Source of the DNA: Antilocapra americana
Lineage: Eukaryota; Chordata; Mammalia; Artiodactyla; Antilocapridae
Length of the DNA stretch: 64,000 nucleotides
Direction: 5' to 3'
NCBI GenBank assembly: GCA_007570785.1
Contig: ML660201.1
Span: 42,422,863-42,486,862, forward strand
Made by a program: the position numbers and the translations under genes. Shown one piece after another: positions 48,468 through 59,543 of the stretch (positions within the stretch are counted from its first letter, which is position 1; each line of letters starts with the position of its first letter). The notes beneath the pieces were generated by a model. That model saw nothing but the letters and a program-made list of their open reading frames with translations, made no database searches and had not been told where the DNA came from.

Positions 48468-48519
48468 AATGTTGACAGTTGTGATAGTCATAAAGCTGGG
48501 AGAAGAGGAAGAACGTCAG

Positions 48520-48738
48520 CAACCACTGAGGGAGAGCTCTGCATGCCCCAAACACCATGCGAGGCACATTGTGTGCATTATTTTAATCCTCATCACTTTT
48601 GAGATAAGTACTGGTTATTTCCACATTCTAGTTGAAGAAATTCCTCCTGGAGGGCTTGTCCTTGGCCTCTGGGTTAGCAAATAGCAAAGTTTGGATTCAA
48701 ATGCTAGTCACTGGACTCTGAATCCAAGCTTGTAACCC
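48520..48738 (+). repeat. MIR SINE, sense
   Basis: 'accatgcgaggcacattgtg', 'attttaatcctcatcacttt', 'gagataagtactggttattt', 'ctagttgaagaaattcctcc' and 'ggattcaaatgctagtcact' follow MIR order through the GAACCC-like box. Confidence 0.75.
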
Positions 48739-48739
48739 A

Positions 48740-49700
48740 AACATCACATGGTTGTACAGGTCCACATGGAGGGTTTTAGTCTGTGTGTTTGTTTCAATGA
48801 TTTTTATTCTGGGACCAAGCAAGCTGGCTGACACAGAGAAGCTCTTTCCAAGAGCCCTTCCCCAGGGGAACAGAAGGCTTAGAGCTCTTCTTTGTAAGGA
48901 GTCCCCATCTCACGTATGTTATCATCCAGCAACTTTAGGCAGGAGGAGGTGAGTGGCATCTAGGAAATGCATGGAGAAATCTGATGCTGAGCGTTTCATT
49001 TCATAAATGAAATATTAGTTCTTCCGTTTTATTTGTGTCAGAGAAAAACTTTCTAGAGAGAGTGCAAAGGAAGAAGATACAATCTATATTGGTTTGTTTA
49101 TAAGAATCTTCATCTAGTTGCCTTTGCAAGATAACTAGGATTCAATTTTCCCTTTTCATATTTTCACAGCACTGCCTTGACATAAACTTAATCAGCTCAG
49201 ATGCTAAACTTAATAGCTCAGCTTCAAAAATGTCACCAGTGCTGACCTAGCTGTGCGGCAAGGGGCCTTGAGGCAGTAAGTACAAGTTGTTTAGCGTCAA
49301 CTTGGTCTCCCCAAGCAGACTAGCCAGCTGGTCACCTCTAGCTCCCTCCCTAATCCTGCTGCTTTGGAATAACTACTGACAGTCTTGTGAGAAGAAGACA
49401 CATCTACCTTCTCAGGTTTCCAGGCACGGTTATAAAAAAGGGTATATTTAAAGTCCATTCTGAGTGCATTAACCTTTGTTTTTTGAACTTCAAATGGTTT
49501 AATTCTATTCCTTATTGACTGCATTCTCAATGTTAACAATATAAAACATAGAACAACTTTTGGTCCACACACATAATTATGCTTTTCCATTATCTTATAT
49601 CTTATATTGTATGAAATAAGCTTCTTTTTCATTATTTTTTATGATTAGGGTTTGGGGGTGTGTGTGTGCTATTTTTGTTCTGTTTTGTATAAACAAGACC
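48740..49700. other. Single-copy non-coding DNA
   Basis: No interspersed repeat recognised. A short (GT)n run lies at 49656-49669. Confidence 0.55.
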
Positions 49701-49704
49701 CAAA

Positions 49705-49832
49705 AAGGAGGGAGTGCAACACAGTAGAATGTAAAACTTTGCTGTCACGCCAATGTGGATTCAAATTCAAAGTCCCCATATATTAGTGCTGTAATCTTGG
49801 ACAAGTCACTTAACTTCTAGGTCCCTAGAATT
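49705..49832 (-). repeat. MIR SINE, antisense
   Basis: 'atgtggattcaaattcaaag', 'tattagtgctgtaatcttgg' and 'acaagtcacttaacttctag' match antisense MIR (gggttcgaatccc, ctgtgtgaccttgg, caagttacttaacctct). Confidence 0.78.
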
Positions 49833-51888
49833 TTATGAACTAGAACACAAAGGGTAAATTTCACAAATAAGAACTTCACATAGCTGTAAGGCCTGTGGGG
49901 GGAGGGAAACCACTAGATACTAACCAAACAAACAAACAAAACAGATACATTCTCTCTCTTGACAGCAGAGTTCTCCCACTCAGAGGACCAAGACACCGAC
50001 ACTTCCTCTGGGCCGTTGCCTTATGCCCCTCATGGCCAGCACAGCTTTTGGACAGGGAAGAAGTGCTCACTACACACTGGGAGAATAACTGACCCCGAGG
50101 GGCTGACCCATCTCTATATCCTGTAGATTATAATTCCATTTTTAAGATTCAATAAAATGGTTATAACTTCCCCCAAATTCCCAAGCATTCAAAGGCCCTG
50201 ACTGTAATTTGGCAGTAATTTTTTTTTTTCTGTAGAAGATGGCATAATGAGATGCACAGTGAGGATCACTTTTGCTGTGTCAATTTTTGCCAACCAAGAG
50301 GAAAACCATCAAGAATGAATCCAGTGTCTTGTGGCCCTGCCACTAAATTCCTAAATGTCATTTTTCCCTTTTCAAATATTTTAATTGTAGTAGCATATAG
50401 AGGCACAGATCAGGGAAATGCAAAGGCTACCCAAGACAGCAGAATAAGTTTCCTCAGATAAGACCCAGACTGGGGATAGGAGGCAAGATGAAGAAGCTTA
50501 AGCACATTTTTACTATCTGAAAGCTACATATAAATTCAATAAAAACTCCATTCATCAGCACAGCCTCAGAAACTTGCAAACATATAAACACACCCGAAAA
50601 ATTAAAAACATGTGTGCAGCCAACAGAACAAAACCTTAAAATGAAAAGAAACATTGTTGAGCTATGTAGGATTATCAGCTTCTCCTTTTCCACAATTATG
50701 TGAAGGCCTATCTTTGTGAAAGATATCTATACATTTGATCCAATGATATAATAGATTTTTTCTCCCTGGTAAACAATTTTGTAACAAGCCTCTAAATGAA
50801 TTTGGAGGATATTTTACAATTCCAATCTCCCCCATTCAGGCCCTACAACCTGCTCTTAGAAAAGCAATTTGCATAATAAAAGTATCCTTTGTTCCCACAT
50901 GAAAGATGAAGGACTAAAATATCTCTTTACATTGGTATCAGTGTTCATAAAGTATAGGTTTTAGAATTTAAATTAGCATCAATAAAAAATTTCACTCATA
51001 TCTATCACACTGATTCAGGGTCAGAGAGGCAATAAAAGATTTGATTCTGCAGTTTAAAAGTTTCAAAATTTAAATTAAGACTATCCCTATATAAAGAGGC
51101 CAGAATTTAATTGGGTCAGACTGACAAGCAATTATTTCCCCAGGGCACTGTAAAAACTAATAATTTTCAAAGTTGGCAATTGCCCAAAAGGTCATTTTAC
51201 TCACCACAGGAAGTATTTAGATTAGAGTTGCCATTTTATTTAAAAATGAGAAATGGTTTGTCCTTTGAGTCCAACTGATCTTCTCAATTTGAGCAAGTCT
51301 GTTATTTTGCTGACCTTGAACCCACCATGAAGCACACTTTCAAGGAATGGTCTACATGGACTTCTGAATCCAGTTCTTAAATTAGCAATTGCCAGCACCA
51401 AGTTTTCTAGATGAGAACTTGTAGGATGAATAGGAATTTGAGTGATTAGGGATCATCCTAGGCAGAGGGTATGGTATTGAACAAATATTTGCAGGTACCT
51501 TACATTTTAAGAAACCAAAGGGATTTGAACATGGCTAAAACTCTTTGCTACTCCAACTCCCTTGGGACTGATGCATGTAAAGATGCTCCTCATCCCATAC
51601 CTGGAGTCCTCAGTCTGTGACTGAACAGTCGTGGAACTTCCTTATTTCCTCAGCCTCTCTCCCTGGCTATGTATCTAAGGTAGGATAAGAAGAGTGCACT
51701 TTAAGAAGGTCGAGGAAGAGAGAAGCCTCTTTGAACGTGACAATACCCAGAAACATGCCGAGAGCCAGCCAGTTCTGGCAGTCTTGTGGTCTGGTTATTT
51801 AGCAGTATTTATACCCACAGGATTCCAAGGGCCCCAAAGCCCCTCTGCTTTCACTGTGGAGTTTAAAGGAACATTAGAGAGGCTGAAT
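49833..51888. other. Single-copy non-coding DNA
   Basis: Short (CAAA)n at 49923-49942 and a T run at 50218-50230. No gene or interspersed repeat recognised. Confidence 0.55.
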
Positions 51889-51889
51889 G

Positions 51890-52005
51890 GAGAAGGAAAT
51901 GGCAGCCCAACCCCAGTATTCTTGCCTGGGAAATCTCATGGACAGAGGAGCGTGGCTGGCTACTGTCTAACGGGTCACAAATGAGCTGGATGATTCAGCA
52001 ACTAA
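51890..52005 (+). repeat. Bov-tA fragment, sense, 5'-truncated
   Basis: 'ggagaaggaaatggcagccc', 'ccccagtattcttgcctggg', 'tctcatggacagaggagcgt' and a diverged end 'gatgattcagcaactaaaac'. The tRNA-derived half is absent. Confidence 0.85.
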
Positions 52006-52634
52006 AACAACGGGGCTCAAGTGGAGGGCATCCCAGAAACAAGAGGGATCTGGTCCCTAGTGGAGCCTGGGTATATTCTCTACAGAGCACAGTTGGCAGG
52101 TAAGTCTTGAGCACTTTAACCCATCTTCTCAGCTCTAAGTGTTCAATATAAGCATCCTTCATCCTGACTCATGCCACTGTCCACTACAAAGAGACTTATA
52201 CTTGAACTCTCAATACTTACATTTAAGAGCCAATTTCCTCAGGATTCCAGCACTGTCCTTTACTTGAGCCACCACTACATGTTTTCCCCATCTGATCATT
52301 ATGTCAGTGTCTTTGTCTTCAATTCCCTGGAACATTATCATTTATATTTTTAAATGTGAAGAAAAAGCAAATTTTCCCAAAGGTGGAAATCTCTATGCAG
52401 TTAATTAACTTGTTCATCTCCTCTTAATTTTGTTCTTTTCCCTCATGTATTATTGGAGTTCTGGGACTTCCTCTTTGTTCCTCCTCTCTTATTAAAAGCT
52501 CTCCCTCTTGAATTCTTCAATGGTAGTCTCTCTTCTTGCCACCTTATTTTTTTCACAGACAGCAACTTGAAATCACACAGTCACTGAATCTTAGAGGAGA
52601 AGGCACTTTTGCTTCTGCTATGGTCAGACCACTT
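52006..52634. other. Single-copy non-coding DNA, no feature seen
   Basis: Unique-looking sequence with only short open frames. Confidence 0.55.
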
Positions 52635-52635
52635 T

Positions 52636-52872
52636 ACTCTTGGAAGTGAAGTGAAAGTGATAGTTGCTCAATTGTGTCTGACTGTCCAACCCCGTGGACT
52701 GTAGCCCACCAGGCTCCTCTGTCCATGGAATTCTCCAAGCAAGAACACTGGAGTGGGTAGCTCTTCCCTTCTCCAGGGGATCATCCTTACCCAGGGATCA
52801 AACCTAGATCTCCTGCATAGCCAGGCAAATTCTCTGTGGTCTGAGTCATCAGGGAAGGTTTCACTCTTGGAA
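52636..52872 (-). repeat. Bov-tA SINE, antisense, with 10-bp TSD
   Basis: The body (52646-52862) reads 'gtgaaagtgatagttgctca', 'aaccccgtggactgtagccc', 'ccatggaattctccaagcaa', 'ggggatcatccttacccagg', 'gatcaaacctagatctcc' and ends 'ctgagtcatcagggaagg'. The perfect duplication 'actcttggaa' occurs at 52636-52645 and 52863-52872. Confidence 0.93.
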
Positions 52873-54598
52873 ATCTCTAGCCAAATCAGAACGGCCCATC
52901 TAAAATAGGAGGCAAACCTACTGTCCAAGGGCCCCCTTGAACCCCTCCTCCCACAACGAACTAAGCCCTGAGACATTTTTTCAGATCCCTCAGATTCAGA
53001 AAATCGTATTAAATAAAAGTCTTCAAAAACCAGGCCCATCTAGATCTGCCTACACCTACTCCTTCCTTTTTAAAAATCATTTTTTTTCCTGAAAAACTGA
53101 AATTTTTACATCTTGCTTCATTTCTTTCTCTCATCACAAATTTATGACTAAAGATTCTAAAGGTAACTCAGCTTTCACTTCTAAATACTGTGGCCCATCA
53201 TCCTTACTCTATCTCTGATAAACATCTATTTTTATTAATAAGACTAAAATTCCTCTCTCTTCTCCCCCTGTTCCAAAGCTTAATCAATTCAACTCTCCCA
53301 CTGTAGTGTTGGACACTAACACCATGCCAATATTCACTTTGGTTCAGACTTGACTTTTTCCCCCTCCCAAATAATGAACTGACTAGGATAAAAGCTACAG
53401 TATTTCATAGTAATAAAATGTGATTTTTAACATATTCCTGGGACAGAAGAGTAAAAAAAAAATTGGCTACAAAGGACAATTCTTCAAATGCCATTACTGT
53501 AATTGTTTCAACCATTAATTGAATTTTCATCTAGTCATACTACACAATCCATAATTAATAACACATTGCTTTTGAAATTATGTTAAACACCTTGATGCTT
53601 ATTTGAAGTGAATTTACATCCATTTGTCTTGAAATAGAGGCCAATTCTTTTTATTGATGATCACAGTTTGTAAGCTCAGGTGATGAGAGCTAAATTCTTC
53701 TTAGTTCAAATATCAAATTAATCTTGCCATTTATAGTTCTTGGCCTTGAAAAGAAAGGAAAACTTGGAAGATATCATATATGCTCAGGTCTGCCTTTCCT
53801 TTTTACTTTCTCCTTTTGTAGAACTACCAAAAGTAAGTTTTCTTGTATAAAATAAGCCAGCTGAGTTTACTTTTTACTAAGTGGCTATAAGGCTCATGAT
53901 AACCAAGTACTTTTACTATTTTCCATTCAAGAGCATCCAACATTTCAACAGTTTTAAGTTTAGCAGGTAAAATTACCTATTTGGTGGTACAAAAAAGAAA
54001 AACCAGTTTTTATATTTGTCCATATTCATCCAAAATAGATCAGAAAAGTTTTGTTCTTGGGATAACATATATTTAACCCAGGGGCTGTGTTCAAGGGCAT
54101 ACATATGTATGTATCAACTCCTTTCTACCTCAAAGACCACACATCATTTGAGTTTAAAAACAAAAACAATTCCATAACTCCCTAAATGTGCTGAACCAGA
54201 ACTAACGCAGTATAGACATGACCTATCTAATGCCAAAAGCCATTTCTCTACCTCAGTCATTTTAAGGGTCACAGTTAAATGCAAGGGAGATGGCCTCAAA
54301 ATTCTTAGCTCTGGCCAATCTATCTTCCCTTCACCTACAAGAGCAATTTCAGTCAAGGTTTATTTTTAGTTTTAATTAATTCACTCTGCCTTCTCTTTGG
54401 CAGACAGCTGGCAGCGCTCCTCTGACCTTCTTTGGTTAACAGAATGTCAGGAGTACTCCTTGGAGAAAATGAGTTGGGTCTCTGCTTATTGGAATTCCTG
54501 CCAGCCTATGGATCCCAGTGACCTACACACTGAGATGAAGCAAAAGGTCATTTTCCCCAGATTTCCACTTCCACCTGGCTCGTTAATCTGAACTCCTG
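52873..54598. other. Single-copy AT-rich non-coding DNA
   Basis: No repeat family or exon recognised. Confidence 0.55.
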
Positions 54599-54935
54599 AG
54601 ACTTTGACTCATTTTTTCTGCCTTCCATAGAACCACTTTAAAGGAACTGTGCCCCTTACACATTATAGAACTGATTGAAGGAGAAGTAAATGGAGGGGGT
54701 GTTGAAATGGATGCATTGGTTTCATTGCCAACTTGTGCCTGAGTCTTGATGTGATCTTGACAGATGCTGACTCTATACCTGGGCATTGTAGTGTTGCTCT
54801 GAACCTCTTGCAACAGGGTGTATATTGTAGGGTGGTGAACAGGGGTGTGTGCTGAGCCCTACATGCTGGACTGTGTAAGGGGCACAGTTCCTTTAAAGTG
54901 GTTCTATGGAAGGCAGAAAAAATGAGTCAAAGTCT
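54599..54935. repeat. 64-bp perfect inverted repeat, 209-bp spacer
   Basis: 54599-54662 and 54872-54935 are exact reverse complements over 64 bases. The left arm contains 'tgactcattttttctgcctt' and the right arm 'aaggcagaaaaaatgagtca'. With one single-base gap the pairing continues about 5 bases further outward (54594 and 54939). The 209-base spacer has no internal symmetry and matches no transposon I know. No target-site duplication is evident at the outer ends, so a MITE is not supported. A recent inverted duplication or template-switch event is the simplest reading. Confidence 0.95.
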
Positions 54936-55753
54936 AGGATGTAAGCATGGGAGTAGGTGTTGGAAGTGGAGAGAGGAGACCATCTTTGGGAGGTCCACTC
55001 TTAACCTCTAACATTCCTTTCTCTTCTTTTACTTATTCACTCTAGGGAAATAATGCAGCAGAATAAAGGAACACCAGCAGCCATATCTATGTCCCAAGCA
55101 CATTCTAATGTTTTGCTTACTAAAAGAGGCCAGTTATCCTCAGTCACTGGCATGGGATTAGTGCTACCAAAAAATTGTTTTCAACAACATTTAGGGATAA
55201 CACAAAAGTGAAAGTTATGTATTAATGAGAAATCAACACAAACCTTTAAATTTCCAGCGTCATCATGGCCATTTCCCTTGCTATTCCTCACCTACCATGG
55301 AAGATACAGATGATGGCCTGGCAAGTGTAAAGACAGACTGGGGCTTTTCTTTACCTCTTGGGCAGCCTAGACAGGCTGAGCAGGCAAATGAGTATAAAGT
55401 GGAGAGAAGAAAGTGCAATGTCAATCTGTAGACAGGTCCTCAGAGCAGACTACTCTAGATAGGAATGTCAAATATTGAGAAAGAAGCGAGTGAGCTGAAG
55501 AGTGAGCCAAATCATCAGAATGATTTCCAACTGAAGTTGAGATTCTGAATGAAGAGTTTATAAACGTTAAGGATTAAGGCTTTACCAAATATTACTTTTG
55601 GTATTTTTCAAAGTTGTTTCAAACCATGAAGAGTCATCATTTAAATGTGGTTCTTCAAAAGGAGTTGCATTTCAGTGAAGGTGAAAAGTTCGTGGTGCAA
55701 AAAAGTAGTCATTAAATTATCCAAACACTTTCAGGAAAACTGATCTGGCCCAA
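54936..55753. other. Single-copy DNA with splice-acceptor-like site
   Basis: A pyrimidine tract ending 'cttattcactctag' (55032-55045) follows a branch-like 'ctctaac' (55006-55012). A 52-codon open frame starts at ATG 55053 and stops with TGA at 55209-55211. The predicted peptide is not one I recognise, and the frame could be chance. Confidence 0.35.
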
Positions 55754-55754
55754 C

Positions 55755-55840
55755 CTTCTCATGTTATAGGTTAAAAACATAGGTCCCAAAGAGGAGAATT
55801 TATTCCCATATTATACAGCTATTTAAGGCAGCAGTGAAAC
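55755..55840 (+). repeat. Possible MIR SINE fragment, sense
   Basis: 'tgttataggttaaaaacata', 'ggtcccaaagaggagaattt' and 'tattatacagctatttaagg' resemble the MIR 3' half (acagatgaggaaactgaggc, cacacagctagtaagg). Confidence 0.45.
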
Positions 55841-56054
55841 ATCAGCGATACCACCATCACCCTCGCTTCTCTCTCTCATCAGGCATATGATTTCAGTGTT
55901 CTCTCACTGAATCCATACATAGCGCTGGAATCTTGCTCAACACAACAGAAGATGGCATCTGAAGGTGAAAGCGTCTGTCACCTGTAAATAGCTTCCAGGT
56001 CTTTGGACTCAAGTTTTCCAAAGTAGCCGTGTTGTCACTGTCCTCGTCAACACA

Positions 56055-56265
56055 GCTATCACCTGTTGAGCAGCCACTCTGTGCAAGCCACCGCGCCACG
56101 GCTTCACGTGCATCATCTGCTCTAACCCTCACCATAGCCCTGGGAGAGTTAACACAGCCATCCTCACTCACACAGAGGAGACCAGTGCATAGATGCCTTA
56201 TTCATTTGCACAAAATCACCCAGTTTGAAAGTGGCTTAGCTGGCATATTGGCTATGCCAAGTTGT
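56055..56265 (+). repeat. MIR SINE, sense
   Basis: 'cacctgttgagcagccactc', 'tgcatcatctgctctaaccc', 'tcaccatagccctgggagag', 'aatcacccagtttgaaagtg' and 'gcttagctggcatattggc' follow MIR order. It is unusually CpG-containing for the area. Confidence 0.62.
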
Positions 56266-58229
56266 CATGTCCAGGACACATCCACAGTCCTGTCCAAGCC
56301 ATAATGTGATGTTAAGTTACAAAACCAACATGCTCAGGTCTGGGACAGCACAGACTACTCCCAACAAACCTTTGTATCCTTCATTTTTATTCTAAGGTGA
56401 GGCCAGAGTCCATAGCAGTGCATTTCAGAGACTAGAAAGGTGATATATGAGCAAGTTTTGGTATCTGCCCAGGATCTCAGGGGAAGAAAATGCCCTTTGT
56501 GGGGTTAGAACTTGCATGCTAGGGTTAGAACATGGCAGTGGGGGTGGGGCACTGAACCGAGGCCCTCTGAGTCTTTTCTCAGCTTGGCCTCATCCCCAGG
56601 GACACATACCATTCACTCTTCTCTCTGTAGGCTTCCTTACTAAGAACTACCAAGTGGTCAACCTGATTAAGAAACCAACCAATAAAAGGGCCACTTGTTC
56701 CAAGAGCAAAGGTGCTAATTACCTGCTATGGCTCAGTTGTTTTCAAATGGAAACCTTAAAAAAGAAAAAAGGCAGCCACATGTGTTCAAAATCCTGTACC
56801 AAATGGGGTCTCCTGATATGGACTCAGCAGCCCCAGAGCCAAATCACAGACAGAGCAGGTGCCTCATTTGCTTCTGGGATCTTTATAAAGCAGGACAATG
56901 AGAGAACTTTCCACTTACCTGGAGACTTCTTCTGAAGGATAGGCTCTTTTTGCCCTCAGCAGAGCCCAATCACCTCAGTCAATGCATTAATGTCCTTCTG
57001 TGACCCCATCAAGACTCACTAATTCTCCCATTACAGCAGAGCAGATGGGCTCTGCTCACTTGTAGTCAGTTACTGACTCTTCAAGGATTTGACTCTCTCC
57101 CCGAGTCTTAGGGTACTGGGCATTGGCAACCTCCCGAATTGCAAGCCGCCCTTGGCACCGAGCCCACATTTTCAGGGCCTCTAGCTAGGGAGTGACTTTG
57201 CCTCCTTGCTTCTTCCTCCCTCCCTCCGTGCACCGTTGTGTAATTCTGCTGGGAGATAGCCCAAAATATTCCCTGTGCCTGCTCCTTGCAGCTGTATTTC
57301 CATGCAGAGTCAGTGAACCCCACCTGACCATCTGCTGGAGAAAACTCTGGAAGGAAGGTGTTATGTAAATATGAGGGGAGCTCAGGCTGATGGAGGAGCT
57401 CTGTTCTCCTTGTCACTTTTGATAAATCGCGCACTCCCTTACTTGCTTCTCCTCTGCCTTCCCAGCAGCAAAGTGATTACTTAAGAGGCACCAAGCAAGT
57501 CTTTGTGGAATAGAAATAGCCAGATATACTCCCCTTCCCAAGGGCTCCCAGAAACCTCTCAGTAAACACAAACAAAAAGCCCAGGCACACCCAAAACTCC
57601 TCCACTTCCCTGCAAAGGGTAGGAGCTCAGACCAGCTAGGGTGGAAAAAACAAGGTAAATTTTCCTTCAAATAAAAAGAAATTCCAGTTACTAGGAACAA
57701 AGGAAATGAAGATGAATGAATGATAGATGTTTACTTCCAAAATGGAGGATTGGGTTCTCTTGTGAAAATGCTAAATGATCAAAAACAAATTCCTCACTTA
57801 TTTCTAGGCACTGTTTTTAATACATAAAATGGGGATGCCTGCCATCATACCTCCTTCTCTGTTTTTTCATAATACATCTAGTGAACCTCCACTAGAGACA
57901 AGTTGATTTCCTAACCACATAATTAATAATAATATTCATATTTACTTGGCTTTCACCACACATCTCCTTGCACTGGCGAGGGAAGGCAGAGAGGAAGGTG
58001 ATCTCCCCTTACTTTGCTTGGCAACCATTTCTAGTTATCTGAGAGCCCACCCCATTAAGATAACAGGATGTAAGTCAAAGTGAATGGGCCCACACGCCAT
58101 GCTGGCTGGCGATGTGTGTCTATTTGTATTGCTTCAAAACATCCAACAGGTCTGGAAATTAAGTGTGAAAAATCAGTGAAGACCCGGAGCCCATCATAAG
58201 AAGGGAGAACAGGACCCTGACAGTCCAAC
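56266..58229. other. Single-copy non-coding DNA
   Basis: Holds the longest non-repeat open frame of the window (162 codons, 56447-56935). That frame has no recognisable domain, and no exon boundary except an acceptor-like 'ttctctctgtag' at 56620-56631 inside it. No repeat is recognised. Confidence 0.5.
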
Positions 58230-58670
58230 TAATGCCTATAATCACAGTGATAAAGGCTCATAAATGGCTTCATTCCACCTTGTCACTCACAGTCACCCCT
58301 TGCTCTTGCTACCTGCAGTGACCTTTGTCATGCTTGAGCAAATAGCTCCCGCTGTGAGTTCTCTCTTACTGAGTGGCCAGATGGGGCGGTTTTGCTCCAT
58401 TATTTGCGTCTGTAAAGGGAAAATGCCAACAGAAAGATTCATTATGGTCCAGCCCATCTCTGCAAAGCTTCTCTGATTTATTAGGGCATAAACTGCTGTA
58501 CCAGCTGTAATGAGACATAAATGTTCTGGAAGGCCTATGAACTCCAGGAGGAAACGCCTTGCCATCACACTTCTGTGCACCTAATTTATTAACAGCTTGT
58601 GCCCTCACAGCCTGGAAAATCCTGCCAAATCTGCAATCTGCGGCAGTCACCTATGGGGTGGGCAAGGGAG
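58230..58670. promoter_or_regulatory. Candidate conserved non-coding element
   Basis: Repeat-free sequence of balanced composition with few stop codons on either strand (overlapping minus-strand frames of 94 and 95 codons, plus-strand frames of 70 and 87). It has homeodomain- and GATA-like pieces ('ctaatttattaac', 'ctgatttattagg'). None of the frames translates into a recognisable protein. The call is inference; conservation was not measured. Confidence 0.3.
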
Positions 58671-59378
58671 AATGGAAAAAACGTGTCCAACTCAGACAAG
58701 TGACAGAAAACTTATGGGCACACTGTATAAAACGGGGATGCCTGCCATTTCTCCATGAATGCCTCAGCAGATATTTGGCCAAGCTTGCTATATGGGAGAG
58801 CAAGATCTCCCCAATTATGTGATGCAAAGATCAAACTGGACTTTTTTTTTTTTATATTTCAGGGATTTCCTTGACCTTGCATAGGGGAAAACATTATATT
58901 TACCACACAGTAACCCCAGTCACTGTTTAAACTTCCTCTATCATTTGAGGGATATTTTCTTCAATGCAGTGTTTGGCCCAGCTTATTACAGCACTCATTG
59001 CAAGACAATTAGCATTTTGGCTCTCTAAACATCACCCTTTAAATTCAAATATAGAACAAAAAATTAACAACAGACCAGCACATTTTTATACTCCCTTTTA
59101 TATAATCAATTTTTTCTTAGATCATAATATGCATGTATTTTAAATTCAACTTTGGTTGCATTTGCCAAACTTTATGAAAAGAATAAGTAGTGAGCTGCCA
59201 AGGAAATATATAGCATCCTGACTTGATATTAGGTATTAGGCATTTTATACTGCACACACTAGTGAGAGGAGACCATCTTTTGTCACTGAAACATTCCTCT
59301 ACAAAATATGTGTTGAGCATATACCACATGCTGGAAATCTGATAGAAACACATGGCTCCAACCCAGGACCTTCCATAT
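58671..59378. other. Single-copy non-coding DNA, no feature seen
   Basis: AT-rich sequence with a T run at 58841-58852. No gene or repeat recognised. Confidence 0.55.
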
Positions 59379-59379
59379 G

Positions 59380-59543
59380 ATTTGCAGGGCCCGGTACAAA
59401 ATTAAATTGTGAGCAGCCTTGTTCAGAAAAGCATAAAGGATTTCAAGATGGTAATAGTAGAGCATTACAGCCATGCTGAACTAGAAGCCCTGAGCAACTG
59501 CCAGTCCAGTAGCGTGCCCATGAAGATGGCCCTGCTGTACTGT
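59380..59543. mobile_element. Probable old non-autonomous hAT-type element
   Basis: 'tttgcagggcccggtacaaa', 'cagccttgttcagaaaagca', 'ggatttcaagatggtaatag' and 'gcccatgaagatggccctg' match a short element I recall as common in mammals, with ends resembling CAGGGCC / GGCCCTG. The family name is not settled. Confidence 0.5.

Noticed and set aside
54599..54935. Inverted repeat read as a MITE with terminal inverted repeats
   Set aside because: No target-site duplication at the outer ends and no match to a known element; described instead as an unexplained inverted repeat.
56447..56935. 162-codon open frame, the longest outside repeats
   Set aside because: No recognisable domain, signal peptide or family; no convincing exon structure; a frame of this length is possible by chance in 64 kb.
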